Assembly (NCBI RefSeq): GCF_029952445.1
Contig: NZ_JAQPPK010000012.1
Span: forward strand, 62,001 to 126,000
Reading direction: 5' to 3'
DNA from: Paenarthrobacter nitroguajacolicus
GTDB lineage: Bacteria > Actinomycetota > Actinomycetes > Actinomycetales > Micrococcaceae
DNA length: 64,000 nt
Positions 21,201-29,867 of this stretch are shown here, one piece after another; position 1 is the stretch's first letter, and each line of letters begins with the position of its first letter. The notes under the pieces are model-generated. The model searched no databases, had not been told where the DNA came from, and was given only the letters and a program-made list of their open reading frames with translations. The position numbers and the translations under genes are program-made.

Positions 21201-22325
21201 CTCGTGGCTGGCTGGTGTTCTTGGGCATCGGCGTTGCGAGGCGGACCCTATGAGTGGGCAGAAGGCCTTTTGCACGATATTGCCAGGGATGGAAGCCCTC
21301 TGGGAATCACACTGTTGATTTCAGGCGAGCGGGAATTAGTCAGTTCGCGCCTGTTTGCCGCGATCCCAAACCGCGCCTATTTCCCCCTAGGGACCACTGA
21401 GGAGTCCAGGTTCCACTGGCCCCGCCTCCCCGAGGTGGAACCCGTTCCTTGCCGTGCGGTCGTATCGGGAAACGTCGTCGGAGGTCAGATGGCAACAGCG
21501 CAGTTCAGGGAGGCGCCCGAATTCGGGGCGTGGCCGTTTTGTCCCCTGGCTCCGGCCGAACCGCCTTTTCGATTGCGCCCACTCCCCCAGCTGCTGACGC
21601 CTGAAGATTTCGCCGGCCGCATGGAAGCGTCATCCAAGCTCAGAAATAGACCGTCGCCGGGGCTCCGGCCAAGCCACAGCGCCACCCCTGGCACAGGCAC
21701 TTCGGCCAACGCGTCAACGGAAGGCCCAACCCCAGCGGTCGCGACGTCCGACGGAAGGGTGCCCGGGCCTCTGTGGATCGGCGTTGCGGGCGACGAGGCC
21801 CTGCCTGCCGCACTCCCCCTCAGAGACAGGGGCGTCAGCATAATCCTGGGTAGCCCAAATTCCGGCAAGACCACCGTCCTATGGTCGCTGGTGGGCTTGA
21901 ACCCGGAGATTCCATGGGTCTTCCCGCCAGGTTCCTCCCCTGCCGGAGCTTTCTGGGCTGCAACCTCCTCAGAAGCCGCTGGGGGAAACCTGAACCCCGG
22001 GAGCATTCTGTTGGTGGATGACGCCGACACTCTGGATGCCCAGGCCCGCCAGGCCCTTACCGCCCTTGCCGGACAAGTCTCCGGCATCATCCTGACGGCT
22101 ACGTTCGGCCCAGGTCTTCACCACCAACTTCCCTTGGCAAAGGAAGTTCAGGTCTCAGGCATGGGGATGATCCTGGCGCCTGGAACCCCGCACGATGGCG
22201 AGCTTTTGGGAGTCAGACTCCAAGCCGACCCTGCGCGGCACCCCGGTCGGGGTTTCATCATCAACCGAGGAAAGGCCACACCCTGTCAGACAGTACTGAC
22301 AGCGGGATTTCCGGCTCCAAAGTGA
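18201..22325 (+). CDS. FHA-domain FtsK/SpoIIIE ATPase of the type VII secretion EccC/EssC class
   Basis: An open frame of 1374 codons whose natural start is probably the frameshifted ATG at 18098. An N-terminal FHA-like domain (HHRIGRGTAG and PGMSREHAVL, nt ~18420-18515) is followed by two hydrophobic segments (nt ~18725-18860) and then three FtsK/SpoIIIE ATPase modules. Module one has an intact Walker A (GTTGSGKSELL, nt ~19880) and Walker B (ILVIDEFRIL). Module two has a degenerate P-loop (GSPSSGVHESF, no Lys). Module three has an intact GSPNSGKTT and LLVDDADTLD. This layout matches EssC/EccC motor proteins that export WXG100-type substrates. No EsxA/EsxB, EccB, EccD or mycosin gene is in the window, so this is an orphan or the edge of a dispersed system. 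The product may be inactive if the frameshift is real. Confidence 0.8.
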   Translation: MSSVLKAARNTGPLSVAGQDLATLTVGLPPLVSGAVLVDGLTSPVLNAAPPLIPMLLTHTGPGAGSVFAIQRGHHRIGRGTAGISLPDPGMSREHAVLDVSGERLEIATIADANPVYVDGRRTRRSLINSNSTIRCGYTTFSVSPDSDSFLPLAPDAGGPVDEQIEVSHARGHSSRATVALAAGVPLLAGVVLAAATGMWMYLGFSAMSALGLVFPLLLGRKGRREYRLALDRAVLEDIARRRRCSPSAAEILSANRRPVVVENPGSPGSGPGGYGPTPAPHSTAGHGQEDYPVWLRLGTAHSTANIRVVPEDPRFMPPPIGLCPVSLDPSHASVAILGGDEHVAALLRFIVMQLASFPGSASAPVLFLGSAEKLPLSARYLPQVTLVSDSTAALAALNGLRHTRRGRLVLMESPADHDNEALIGIMRAAHQAQWQILRCHAKAGTTNAVITIESSGVAAAFESGGERLDFVPDLVPAEVFDHFCRTLAANVGATGPQSHGTLAHRSSLAELLPYGPRRVLGRWRTASWKDGLTAVLGEGRNGCLTFNFKLDGPHLLIAGTTGSGKSELLKTLVASIALTVPPEHATFLFFDFKGGSGLGPLAALPHCVGLLTDLSQQHLDRTLESLRGEIKHREKLFAASGAADLGQYQQTGRANDTGLPYLILVIDEFRILVDEAPGALRELMRIATIGRSLGIHLVMATQRPQGALTADIRANVTSSIALRVQSEMESVDIINSKVAASIGVDVPGRAFLATASKEAEEFQSASLDVLHPGGISYSSGAMPHEHPLSLEMAVRSTTQALVGPAMGLDLEYIDKESASVFQSSTGARNVVSIVNEAWQRFGMRSPRSPIAAPLPLSISWHDDLVSADEPQRLEERENASWRVGPVALLDKPAQQRVERLFWSPVRHGHLAMIGSPSSGVHESFRAIAATLAAQTPQPHLYILDANRLLGQVEIHEGIGAAAGVSQIAFAARILTRVSAEMERRRALGSTISACTPLVLLVAGWCSWASALRGGPYEWAEGLLHDIARDGSPLGITLLISGERELVSSRLFAAIPNRAYFPLGTTEESRFHWPRLPEVEPVPCRAVVSGNVVGGQMATAQFREAPEFGAWPFCPLAPAEPPFRLRPLPQLLTPEDFAGRMEASSKLRNRPSPGLRPSHSATPGTGTSANASTEGPTPAVATSDGRVPGPLWIGVAGDEALPAALPLRDRGVSIILGSPNSGKTTVLWSLVGLNPEIPWVFPPGSSPAGAFWAATSSEAAGGNLNPGSILLVDDADTLDAQARQALTALAGQVSGIILTATFGPGLHHQLPLAKEVQVSGMGMILAPGTPHDGELLGVRLQADPARHPGRGFIINRGKATPCQTVLTAGFPAPK

Positions 22326-22352
22326 CCGGACCGCCAGCATCGGGCCCAACAG

Positions 22353-22841
22353 CTATAGCGCTCCTGCCGTACCGCCGGTACGCGATGCATATGAGATGAC
22401 ATCTCGCTGGAAGAGGAAGATGATAGCGGCCAACGCAGGAATGATCATCGCCAATCCCTGGAGCACGAGCCCGCCTGTCATAGTCGGGAAGCCAATGGTG
22501 AGGACGAATAATTGGGCCACCAATGCAGCCGCGCGCGTCCATCTGAACCCACGGAACAAGAAATGCCCTACCGCGAACAACCAAGCCGAGAAGGCCAGCA
22601 GCAGGACCAACGTAAAGACCGCTCCCCAAAACGTCAGCACCGGAGCGCCAGTCAGGAGTTCGAAACCGTACCAAGCCGCAGCGGCGAACAATGCCGCGGC
22701 TTCGAGTACAACGACGATGGAAATGATGAGTATCCCGCGGGGCCGCGCGGTCCCGGAAGCACTCGGAGCCGGTCGGCCCGAATCGTCGTTTCCGTCAGCG
22801 GCGGAGTGGGGTTGGGCAGGGTTTACAGGAGGTCTTGACAC
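22353..22841 (-). CDS. hypothetical four-helix membrane protein
   Basis: A 162-residue protein. The first ~35 residues are polar and Pro/Ser/Asp-rich (cytoplasmic). Four transmembrane segments follow, starting with ILIISIVVVLEAAALF; a short charged loop FRGFRWTRAA lies between helices two and three. I do not recognise a family with a known role. Its 3' end faces the EccC-like gene 27 bases away, and its 5' end is divergent from the whiB region. Confidence 0.7.
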   Translation of the reverse strand: MSRPPVNPAQPHSAADGNDDSGRPAPSASGTARPRGILIISIVVVLEAAALFAAAAWYGFELLTGAPVLTFWGAVFTLVLLLAFSAWLFAVGHFLFRGFRWTRAAALVAQLFVLTIGFPTMTGGLVLQGLAMIIPALAAIIFLFQRDVISYASRTGGTAGAL

Positions 22842-22960
22842 ACTGGCACACTACCGGAGATAGTCATCTAGCAGTGAGGGCACTGGCGGCTGATGTGATG
22901 CATCGCTCACGGATTCCGAGCATTTCGACCACTAACACCCCTTGTTTACAAGGCGTTAAC

Positions 22961-23074
22961 ATGAAACGCTTGACTCAGACGACCAAGGGGGCCCATGCGG
23001 GCCCCTTTCCTTTGGAGCCTCTCGTGAATGTTTTCACAAAAGGCCCTTCTAGTTCTCACGAATGGAGTGACTGA
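22961..23074 (+). CDS. possible 37-codon upstream ORF/leader peptide of whiB1
   Basis: ATG at 22961 with an AAGG element seven bases upstream. The frame runs to TGA at 23072-23074, five bases before the whiB ATG. Codons 9-16 fall in a 10-bp stem hairpin (22985-23008). The whiB ribosome site (GGAG) is inside this ORF, which would permit translational coupling. Nothing in the peptide is recognisable, so it may be non-coding leader. Confidence 0.25.
   Translation: MKRLTQTTKGAHAGPFPLEPLVNVFTKGPSSSHEWSD
22985..23008 (+). promoter_or_regulatory. attenuator-like hairpin in the whiB leader
   Basis: A 10-bp stem (one G-U pair) closed by the tetraloop ATGC, with only three T after the stem. It lies ~70 bases before the whiB start. 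It is GC-rich enough to pause or terminate RNA polymerase. Function is inferred from form only. Confidence 0.4.
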
Positions 23075-23079
23075 TCAGC

Positions 23080-23328
23080 ATGGATTGGCGTAATCGCGCA
23101 GCCTGCCTCGACAAGGACCCGGAGCTCTTCTTCCCAGTCGGCAACACGGGACCAGCACTTCTCCAGATCGAGGAAGCCAAGAGCGTCTGCCGCCGCTGCC
23201 CCGTGGTGGACACTTGCCTGCAGTGGGCATTGGAGTCCGGCCAGGACGCAGGCGTTTGGGGCGGAATGAGTGAAGACGAACGGCGTGCGCTCAAGCGTCG
23301 CGCAGCACGCGCACGTCGCGCCTCCTGA
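23080..23328 (+). CDS. whiB1: WhiB-family iron-sulfur transcription factor (WhiB1/WblE type)
   Basis: An 82-residue WhiB protein. The four [4Fe-4S] ligands are Cys9, Cys37, Cys40 and Cys46 (C-x2-C-x5-C), followed by the GVWGG turn (58-62) and a basic C-terminal AT-hook-like tail (RRALKRRAARARRAS). The sequence MDWRNRAACLDKDPELFFPVG is nearly that of M. tuberculosis WhiB1, an essential NO-sensing partner of the primary sigma factor. A long leader with a hairpin and a small ORF lies upstream, and a strong terminator follows. Single-gene transcription unit. Confidence 0.95.
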   Translation: MDWRNRAACLDKDPELFFPVGNTGPALLQIEEAKSVCRRCPVVDTCLQWALESGQDAGVWGGMSEDERRALKRRAARARRAS

Positions 23329-23337
23329 TTTCCAAGT

Positions 23338-23381
23338 AAACAGAAAGGCCGCGGACCATTCGGTCCGCGGCCTTTCTGTTT
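23338..23381. terminator. bidirectional intrinsic terminator
   Basis: A 20-bp perfect stem with a 4-base loop (23358-23361). The GC core is flanked by AAACAGAAA/TTTCTGTTT. It lies between the converging whiB gene (end 23328) and histidine kinase gene (end 23454) and serves both. Confidence 0.92.
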
Positions 23382-23453
23382 AATTACTGGCAGATCCATT
23401 CAGCGCTGGCTAAGCCCGGCAGATGTATCCATGGCCGGCAGGATACCGGGAAC

Positions 23454-24923
23454 CTAGGCCCTTGCGAGGTTGAGGACAATCTCCACTGCTGTCCCGCCGC
23501 CCTCCCTCGGACGCCACTGGATGCTTCCCCCAAGCTCGCTGGTGACCAAGGTACGCACAATCTGCAACCCCAGACCCTCTGTGTACTGACCATCCGGCAG
23601 CCCTACGCCGTCGTCGGCAATGGTGACTGTCAGGAATTCATCCGTGCCGTCCCCTTCAGCCCGGTCCGCCACCAGCCACACTGTGCCGGTCCGGCCTTCC
23701 AGTCCATGCTCAACGGCGTTGGTCACGAGTTCATTGATGACCAAAGCCAGCGGTGTAGCAAAATCGCTGGGCAATTCGCCGAACAGTCCTGAACGCTCAG
23801 TTCGTACTTGTTGGGATGGCGAGGCCACCTCTGCCGATAGCCGGAACTGCCTTCCGATCAACTCGTCAAAATCAACGCTCTGCGTCAGGCCTTGCGACAG
23901 GGTTTCATGGACGAGGGCGATTGTCGCCACCCGTCGCATCGCCTGTTCAAGCCCCTGCTTTGCTTCGTCGCTGACCATGCGCCGGGACTGCATGCGAAGA
24001 AGGGCAGCCACTGTCTGAAGGTTGTTTTTGACCCGGTGGTGTATTTCACGGATCGTTGCATCCTTCGTGACAAGTTCCATCTCCCTGCGCCGGAGCTCCG
24101 AGACGTCCCGGCACAGCACCAGCGCGCCGAAACGATGTTGCTCGTCGCGCAATGGGATGGCACGCAGGGAAAGACTGACGCCCCTGGATTCAATTTCACT
24201 CCGCCACGGCATGCGGCCCGTAACCACCAGGGGCAGGGTTTCGTCCACCATGCGCCGGTCCTTCAGCAGTCCTGCTGTCACCTCGGCCAGTGAACGGCCC
24301 TCCAAGGACTCAACTTCACCGAGCCTGCGGAATGCCGAGACGCCATTGGGACTTGCGTATTGAACTATGCCGTCGGCGTCGAGCCGGATCAACCCGTCAC
24401 CGACACGGGGCGCCCCGCGGCGTGAGCCAGTCGGGGAAGCGAAGTCCGGCCAGAGTCCGAGGGTGCCCATGCGGAGGAGATCGTAGGCGCACTGGCGGTA
24501 GGTCAGTTCCAGCCTGGACGGCATGCGGGAGCTGGAAAGGTCCATATGCGAAGTCACGACGGCGAGGGTTCTTCCGTTGCGCACCATGGGAACCGCTTCA
24601 ACCCGCAGTGCCATCTCGCTGCTCCAGCTTGTTTCACTGGAGCGCTCGATGGCCCTGCTGTTCCACGCCTTCTCTACCAGCGGACGCAGGTCCGAGCGGA
24701 TGCCCTCGCCCACGAAGTCCGCGTGGAACACCGTATGCGATGTCGACGGACGGACGTGGGCGAGGGCAATGTAGCCAAACTCGGGGTGCGGGAACCACAG
24801 TGCGAGGTCCGCGAAAGCCAGGTCAGCGACCATTTGCCAGTCACCGACGAGGAGGTGCAGCCATTCGGCATCTCCAGGCCCGAAATCAGCGTGTTCCCTG
24901 ATGGGGTCTGTAAAGATTGCCAC
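23454..24923 (-). CDS. pdtaS: sensor histidine kinase, PdtaS type
   Basis: A 489-residue soluble histidine kinase. The N-terminal ~150 residues form a GAF-like sensor. A PAS domain follows (GLIRLDADGIVQYASPNGVS, then ALVLCRDVSELRR), then a HisKA_2 dimerisation domain with the phosphoacceptor in EIHHRVKNNLQTVAALL (~residue 291), and an HATPase domain (VINELVTNAVEHG, DDGVGLP). This matches PdtaS of actinobacteria, which phosphorylates the RNA-binding antiterminator PdtaR in response to metals and NO. No membrane segment is seen. PdtaR is not encoded nearby. It lies 30 bases after the NAD-glutamate dehydrogenase gene on the same strand. Confidence 0.88.
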   Translation of the reverse strand: MAIFTDPIREHADFGPGDAEWLHLLVGDWQMVADLAFADLALWFPHPEFGYIALAHVRPSTSHTVFHADFVGEGIRSDLRPLVEKAWNSRAIERSSETSWSSEMALRVEAVPMVRNGRTLAVVTSHMDLSSSRMPSRLELTYRQCAYDLLRMGTLGLWPDFASPTGSRRGAPRVGDGLIRLDADGIVQYASPNGVSAFRRLGEVESLEGRSLAEVTAGLLKDRRMVDETLPLVVTGRMPWRSEIESRGVSLSLRAIPLRDEQHRFGALVLCRDVSELRRREMELVTKDATIREIHHRVKNNLQTVAALLRMQSRRMVSDEAKQGLEQAMRRVATIALVHETLSQGLTQSVDFDELIGRQFRLSAEVASPSQQVRTERSGLFGELPSDFATPLALVINELVTNAVEHGLEGRTGTVWLVADRAEGDGTDEFLTVTIADDGVGLPDGQYTEGLGLQIVRTLVTSELGGSIQWRPREGGGTAVEIVLNLARA

Positions 24924-24953
24924 TGCACCTCCATTTGCGACGCCGGAGAGTTC

Positions 24954-27900
24954 CTAGCGCCGGACGATTGACCTCAAGAGCCTTAATGCTACCGACAGTG
25001 AGGCCATGTCGTCGGCCTCGAGGGCGTTGACCTCATCGAACATGGTCTTGGCCCTGCCCAGTTGTTCGGCGTTCAACCCTTCCCAGGCCTTCAGCCGGTC
25101 TTCGGCGGATGCGTTGGGTTCGGTAGCTTCAAGGACTGAAGTAGTCATGTCGGCAACCGTTGAGTACAGGTCATCACGAAGGGCTGCACGGGCCAAGGCC
25201 TGCCAGCGGTCATCGCGTGGAAGCGAGCTGATGCGTTCCAGCAACGAGTCCACGTGGAAGCGGTTGAACACGGTGTAGTAGACGTGTGCAACATGTTCCA
25301 CACTGTCGTTGCCCGTCTGGGCAATCCTTGCGATGTCCAGAAGCGCATAGCTTTCGAAGAGCTCCGCCCACCTCCGGGCAAGGTGCTCGGGAAGTTCCCA
25401 ACCCAGCGCCTTATCCAGCCAACCGCTGATGCGGACCTTGTCCTCGCCACGCAGGTAGTCCAGGAGCTTGGCACGCAAGGGAGCCATCATCGGCTTGAAC
25501 GCATCCACGACGCTTGCAATCGGCTGCGAAGCCATTCCTTGTCCCAGGATCCAACGAACTGCCCGGTCAAGCAGGCGCCGGATGTCCAGGTGTACTTCGC
25601 TCCAGTGCTCGGTGGGGAATGAAGCCGGTAGTGCGTTCAGCTCTGCCACCATCGGGTCGAGGTCATAGATTTCGCGCAGGGCTACAAATGCCTTGGCAAC
25701 AGCGACCTCGTTGGCCGAGGTTTCTTCGATGGCCCTGAACGCAAACGTAATGCCACCGAGGTTGATGATGTCATTGGCCACCACGGTTGCGATGATCTCG
25801 CGCCGCAGCGGGTGGGTATCCAACTCGGCGTCGAACTTTTCACGCAACTGTTTCGGGAAGTAGTTGCGGATGGTGTCCGCGAACCAGGGGTCGTCAGCCA
25901 GGTTGCTTTCCCGCAACGCGGTACCAAGTTCAATCTTGGCGTAGGCCGCGAGGACAGAAAGTTCGGGTGAGGTCAGGCCTTGGCCCTGCTCCAGGCGGGC
26001 ACGGAGGGTGTCCGTGGTGGGCAACGCTTCAAGGTCGCGCTTGAGGTCTGCAGATTTCTCCAGCCAGTCCATGAGTCGTTCGTAACTGGGGCTCCAATCG
26101 GCAACCCGGGTCCGGTCATTGAGCAGCAGAATGTTCTGGTCGATGTTGTCCTGAAGAACCAGACGGCCCACTTCATCGGTCATGTCGGCGAGGAAGGCTG
26201 CCCTCTCAGCGGCCTCCAACTTGCCGGCCGCTACCATTCGATCAACGAAGATCTTGATGTTGACCTCGTGGTCCGAGCAGTCCACGCCCGCGGAGTTGTC
26301 GATCGCATCCGTATTAAGGATCACGCCCTGCAAAGCGGCTTCAATGCGTCCACGCTGCGTCAAACCGAGGTTTCCGCCTTCGCCAACAACCTTGACGCGC
26401 AAGTCACGCCCATCCACGCGGATGGAGTCGTTGGCCTTATCGCCGACGGCCGCATGGGTTTCGGTGCTTGCCTTGACGTAGGTACCGATACCGCCGTTGT
26501 AAAGCAGGTCCGCCGGTGCCAGCAAGATCGCCCGGAGCAGCTCCGGCGGGCTGAGCTGGGTAGTTCCTTCGGGCAGGCCCAAGGACTTGCGCACTTGCTC
26601 CGAGACCGGGATCGTCTTTGCCTGGCGGGCATACACGCCACCGCCCTCACTGATGAGGGTGCGGTCGTAGTCGTCCCATGAAGATCGGGGCAGCTCAAAC
26701 AGGCGCTGCCTTTCGGCGAAGGATGACGCAGCATCCGGTGTGGGATCGAGGAATATATGGCGGTGGTCGAATGCCGCCACCAAACGGATGTGCTGCGACA
26801 GCAGCATGCCGTTGCCGAAGACATCCCCTGACATGTCGCCGACGCCAACCACGGTGAACTCTTCGGTCTGGGTGTCGAGATCAAGCTCGCTGAAGTGACG
26901 CTTGACAGACTCCCAGGCTCCGCGGGCCGTGATACCCATCGCCTTGTGGTCGTAACCGACGGATCCGCCGGAGGCAAAGGCGTCGCCCAGCCAGAAGCCA
27001 TACTCAGCTGCCAACCCGTTCGCCGTATCGGAGAAGGTGGCCGTTCCCTTGTCGGCAGCCACCACCAGGTAAGAGTCGTCGCCGTCGTGACGGACAACGT
27101 CCGACGGCGGGACGAGCCTTTCGCCGTCGGTCGACGTCACAAGGTTGTCGGTAATATCCAGCAGGCCCCGGATGAAAGTCTTGTAGCTTTCAATACCTTC
27201 GGCCATCCATGCGGCGCGGTCTGCTGCGGGATTGGGCAGTTTCTTTGCGAAGAACCCGCCCTTGGCACCCGTGGGGACAATAACGGCGTTCTTGACGGTC
27301 TGTGCCTTCACCAACCCAAGAATCTCGGTACGGAAATCCTCCCTGCGGTCCGACCAACGAAGACCGCCGCGGGCGACCTTGCCAAAGCGCAAGTGAACTC
27401 CCTCCACGCGTGGGGAGTAAACCCAGATTTCGAACATCGGGCGTGGGAAGGGCAGTCCCTCGATTGAGGTGGGATCCAGCTTGAAGCTGAGGTATTCCTT
27501 GTTCTGGAAGTAATTCGTCCGCAGCGTGGACTCAATGAGGTTGATGAAGGTGCGCAGGACCCGGTCGGCGTCGAGGGTGGCAACTTGCTCAACCGACTCG
27601 GTGAGGGCAGCCCGTGCTGCGTCCTGGCGCTCGTTCCGTACGTCGTCCGCCACGGATGGGTCGAATCGTGCCGAGAAGAGTTCAATCAGGCCACGCGCAA
27701 CATCCGGGTTGCCGAGGAGGGTATCGGCGATGAAGCCGAACGAGTTCGTGTTTCCCATTTGGCGCATGTATTTGGCGTACGCCCGGAGTACCACTACCTG
27801 ACGCCACTGCATGCCCTCCCGGAGCACCAGGCGATCGAAGTTGTCAGACTCCACGACGCCGGTTACGGAAGCGCCGAAGGATTCGGCCAACAGGTTTCCG

Positions 27901-29810
27901 GTGGCAAGGGGATCCACTCCTGCCGGGTACTTGAGCCCGAGGTCATAAAGGAAGAAGTCACGGTGATCCGCGGTTTCGATCTCGAATGGGCGCTCGTCCA
28001 GTACTTCCAAACCGAGGTTGTGGAAGTACGGAAGGATCTGGCTCAGGCTCTTGGGCTCCATCAGATACAGCTTGACCCGGGCGTCCTCCTCCAGTGCCTC
28101 ACCGGCTCCTTCGGGAAGATAGACGTGAACACCGGGTTTAACGTTCCTGGTGGGTTCTCCGGCCCGCTCCGCCTGGGAGCCGTACTTCTCGAAGCGCTCG
28201 ATGTCCTGAAGGGCGTCCTCAACCTCATAATCCACGCGGTAGCCTGCGGGGAACGCCTCGGCCCAGAGGGCGGACAGGGCATCTGCGGTATCGGCAGGGT
28301 GATGCTCGCGAAGGACCTCTGTGATGCCTTCGCTCCAGGACCTCGAGGCCCGCATCAGCCGGTGCTCGAGTTCTTCTACGTTGACTTCTGCCAGCTCAGC
28401 CGTACGTGGCAGCCTGATCCGGAAGAAGACACGGGCGAGTGCAGATTCGGTAATACGGGCCTCGTAGTCGATGGTCTCGGCCTGGAACGTCTCACGGAGT
28501 TCCTGCTCGATCCTCAGCCGGACGCTGGTGGTGTAACGATCGCGGGGAAGGTAGACAACCGCGGACATGAAGCGGCCATAAATATCGGGCCGCAGGAAGA
28601 GCTTTGTCCTGCGGCGCTCCTGCAGGCGTTGGATACCCAAGGCCGTTGCGGCCAGGTCGGGTATTTCGATCTGGAACAGTTCGTCCCTGGGGTACGTCTC
28701 AAGGATGCCCAAAAGGTCCTTGCCGGAGTGGGAATCTATCGGGAAGCCAGCGTTCCTCAGAACAGCGTCCACTTTGTCGCGAACGATCGGAATGCTGCGC
28801 ACGGAACCGGTGTAGGCGCTCGTGGCGAACAAGCCGATGAACCGGCGTTCGCCATTGACGTTGCCCTGGGCGTCGAAGCTCTTGACGCCGATGTAGTCGA
28901 GGTAGGCGGGGCGGTGGACGGTGGAGCGCGAGTTCGCCTTGGTGATAACCAGGGCGCGCTTCTCCCTTGCCCGCTTGCGGCCGGCATCCGTCAGGTGTTG
29001 GACCTGGCGTGTGGTGTCTCCTGCGCGGAGAAGCCCCAGCCCGCTGTCTTCACGGAGCTGCAGGACGTCTTCGCCGTCTTCGTCCACGAGGTCGTATTCG
29101 CGGTATCCCAGGAAGGTGAAGTTGCCGTTGTCCAGCCACCGCAGAAGGTCCTGCGCCTGCCTCAGTTCGGCAACTTGTTCGGGGTGGGAGACTCCTCCGA
29201 GCGCCTCGGCCAGCTCCAAAGCCTTGCTGCGCATTTTTGGCCAGTCCTCGACGGCGGCACGCACGTCACCCAGGACGCGGTGCAGGCCTTCAATCAGTTG
29301 CCCCCGGGCGTCATCGCTGATGCGGTCAATTTCGACGGCTATCCACGACTCCATGTGCGATGCGTTGTCGCCCTCACCGAGTAGGTGGGCGATGCTGGGC
29401 AGTGCCGCCGTGTCACCACTGGAGATTCCCACAGTGGACGGAACCCTTGAAACGCTGGCCATTTCTCCCGAAACCCGGTCACGGGTCACAACGAACAAGG
29501 GGTGCATGACCATGCGGATGGCGCAATTTTGGCGGACGAGCTCCGCGTTGACGGAGTCAACCAGGAAGGGCATGTCGTCCGTAACGATGTATACGACGTT
29601 GCGGTCAGACTCGCTGCCGATCTCCACCAACGCGTTTCCGGGCCGACGGGACTGGGCAACCGCTTTGTGTTTGGTGGCCCTTGCTATCAGCAGCTCCGGA
29701 GAATACGCACGGGCGTCATCCTCCGCGAGGTGCTCATAGTAGTCACCGAAGAACCCTTCACGGACAACTGTTGCATCGGACCGATCCTCCACGCTGGATC
29801 CTGACGACAT
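24954..29810 (-). CDS. gdh: NAD-specific glutamate dehydrogenase, large (180-kDa) class
   Basis: A 1618-residue NAD-dependent glutamate dehydrogenase that oxidatively deaminates glutamate to 2-oxoglutarate and ammonium. The start is set at ATG 29810 because GGAGG is nine bases upstream; a TTG two codons earlier is too close. A long N-terminal regulatory half contains ACT-like segments. The catalytic core follows, with RGGLRWSDRREDFRTE (~residue 830) and the glycine-rich lysine motif VPTGAKGGFFAKKLP (~865), then VGVGDMSGDVFGNGML in the NAD-binding part. A long helical C-terminal domain ends the protein. Family members in Streptomyces and Pseudomonas are of this size and tetra- or hexameric. 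It follows the CpaE-like gene by 57 bases. Confidence 0.95.
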   Translation of the reverse strand: MSSGSSVEDRSDATVVREGFFGDYYEHLAEDDARAYSPELLIARATKHKAVAQSRRPGNALVEIGSESDRNVVYIVTDDMPFLVDSVNAELVRQNCAIRMVMHPLFVVTRDRVSGEMASVSRVPSTVGISSGDTAALPSIAHLLGEGDNASHMESWIAVEIDRISDDARGQLIEGLHRVLGDVRAAVEDWPKMRSKALELAEALGGVSHPEQVAELRQAQDLLRWLDNGNFTFLGYREYDLVDEDGEDVLQLREDSGLGLLRAGDTTRQVQHLTDAGRKRAREKRALVITKANSRSTVHRPAYLDYIGVKSFDAQGNVNGERRFIGLFATSAYTGSVRSIPIVRDKVDAVLRNAGFPIDSHSGKDLLGILETYPRDELFQIEIPDLAATALGIQRLQERRRTKLFLRPDIYGRFMSAVVYLPRDRYTTSVRLRIEQELRETFQAETIDYEARITESALARVFFRIRLPRTAELAEVNVEELEHRLMRASRSWSEGITEVLREHHPADTADALSALWAEAFPAGYRVDYEVEDALQDIERFEKYGSQAERAGEPTRNVKPGVHVYLPEGAGEALEEDARVKLYLMEPKSLSQILPYFHNLGLEVLDERPFEIETADHRDFFLYDLGLKYPAGVDPLATGNLLAESFGASVTGVVESDNFDRLVLREGMQWRQVVVLRAYAKYMRQMGNTNSFGFIADTLLGNPDVARGLIELFSARFDPSVADDVRNERQDAARAALTESVEQVATLDADRVLRTFINLIESTLRTNYFQNKEYLSFKLDPTSIEGLPFPRPMFEIWVYSPRVEGVHLRFGKVARGGLRWSDRREDFRTEILGLVKAQTVKNAVIVPTGAKGGFFAKKLPNPAADRAAWMAEGIESYKTFIRGLLDITDNLVTSTDGERLVPPSDVVRHDGDDSYLVVAADKGTATFSDTANGLAAEYGFWLGDAFASGGSVGYDHKAMGITARGAWESVKRHFSELDLDTQTEEFTVVGVGDMSGDVFGNGMLLSQHIRLVAAFDHRHIFLDPTPDAASSFAERQRLFELPRSSWDDYDRTLISEGGGVYARQAKTIPVSEQVRKSLGLPEGTTQLSPPELLRAILLAPADLLYNGGIGTYVKASTETHAAVGDKANDSIRVDGRDLRVKVVGEGGNLGLTQRGRIEAALQGVILNTDAIDNSAGVDCSDHEVNIKIFVDRMVAAGKLEAAERAAFLADMTDEVGRLVLQDNIDQNILLLNDRTRVADWSPSYERLMDWLEKSADLKRDLEALPTTDTLRARLEQGQGLTSPELSVLAAYAKIELGTALRESNLADDPWFADTIRNYFPKQLREKFDAELDTHPLRREIIATVVANDIINLGGITFAFRAIEETSANEVAVAKAFVALREIYDLDPMVAELNALPASFPTEHWSEVHLDIRRLLDRAVRWILGQGMASQPIASVVDAFKPMMAPLRAKLLDYLRGEDKVRISGWLDKALGWELPEHLARRWAELFESYALLDIARIAQTGNDSVEHVAHVYYTVFNRFHVDSLLERISSLPRDDRWQALARAALRDDLYSTVADMTTSVLEATEPNASAEDRLKAWEGLNAEQLGRAKTMFDEVNALEADDMASLSVALRLLRSIVRR

Positions 29811-29867
29811 CGACAAACGCCTCCATCACAAGTTGATTGCTGCGACTCTGCAGCCCACATGCCGAGC

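Noticed and set aside
27585..29384. A ~600-codon open frame on the plus strand opposite the glutamate dehydrogenase gene
   Set aside because: High-GC antisense shadow of a strongly conserved gene on the minus strand; no ribosome site and no recognisable motif.
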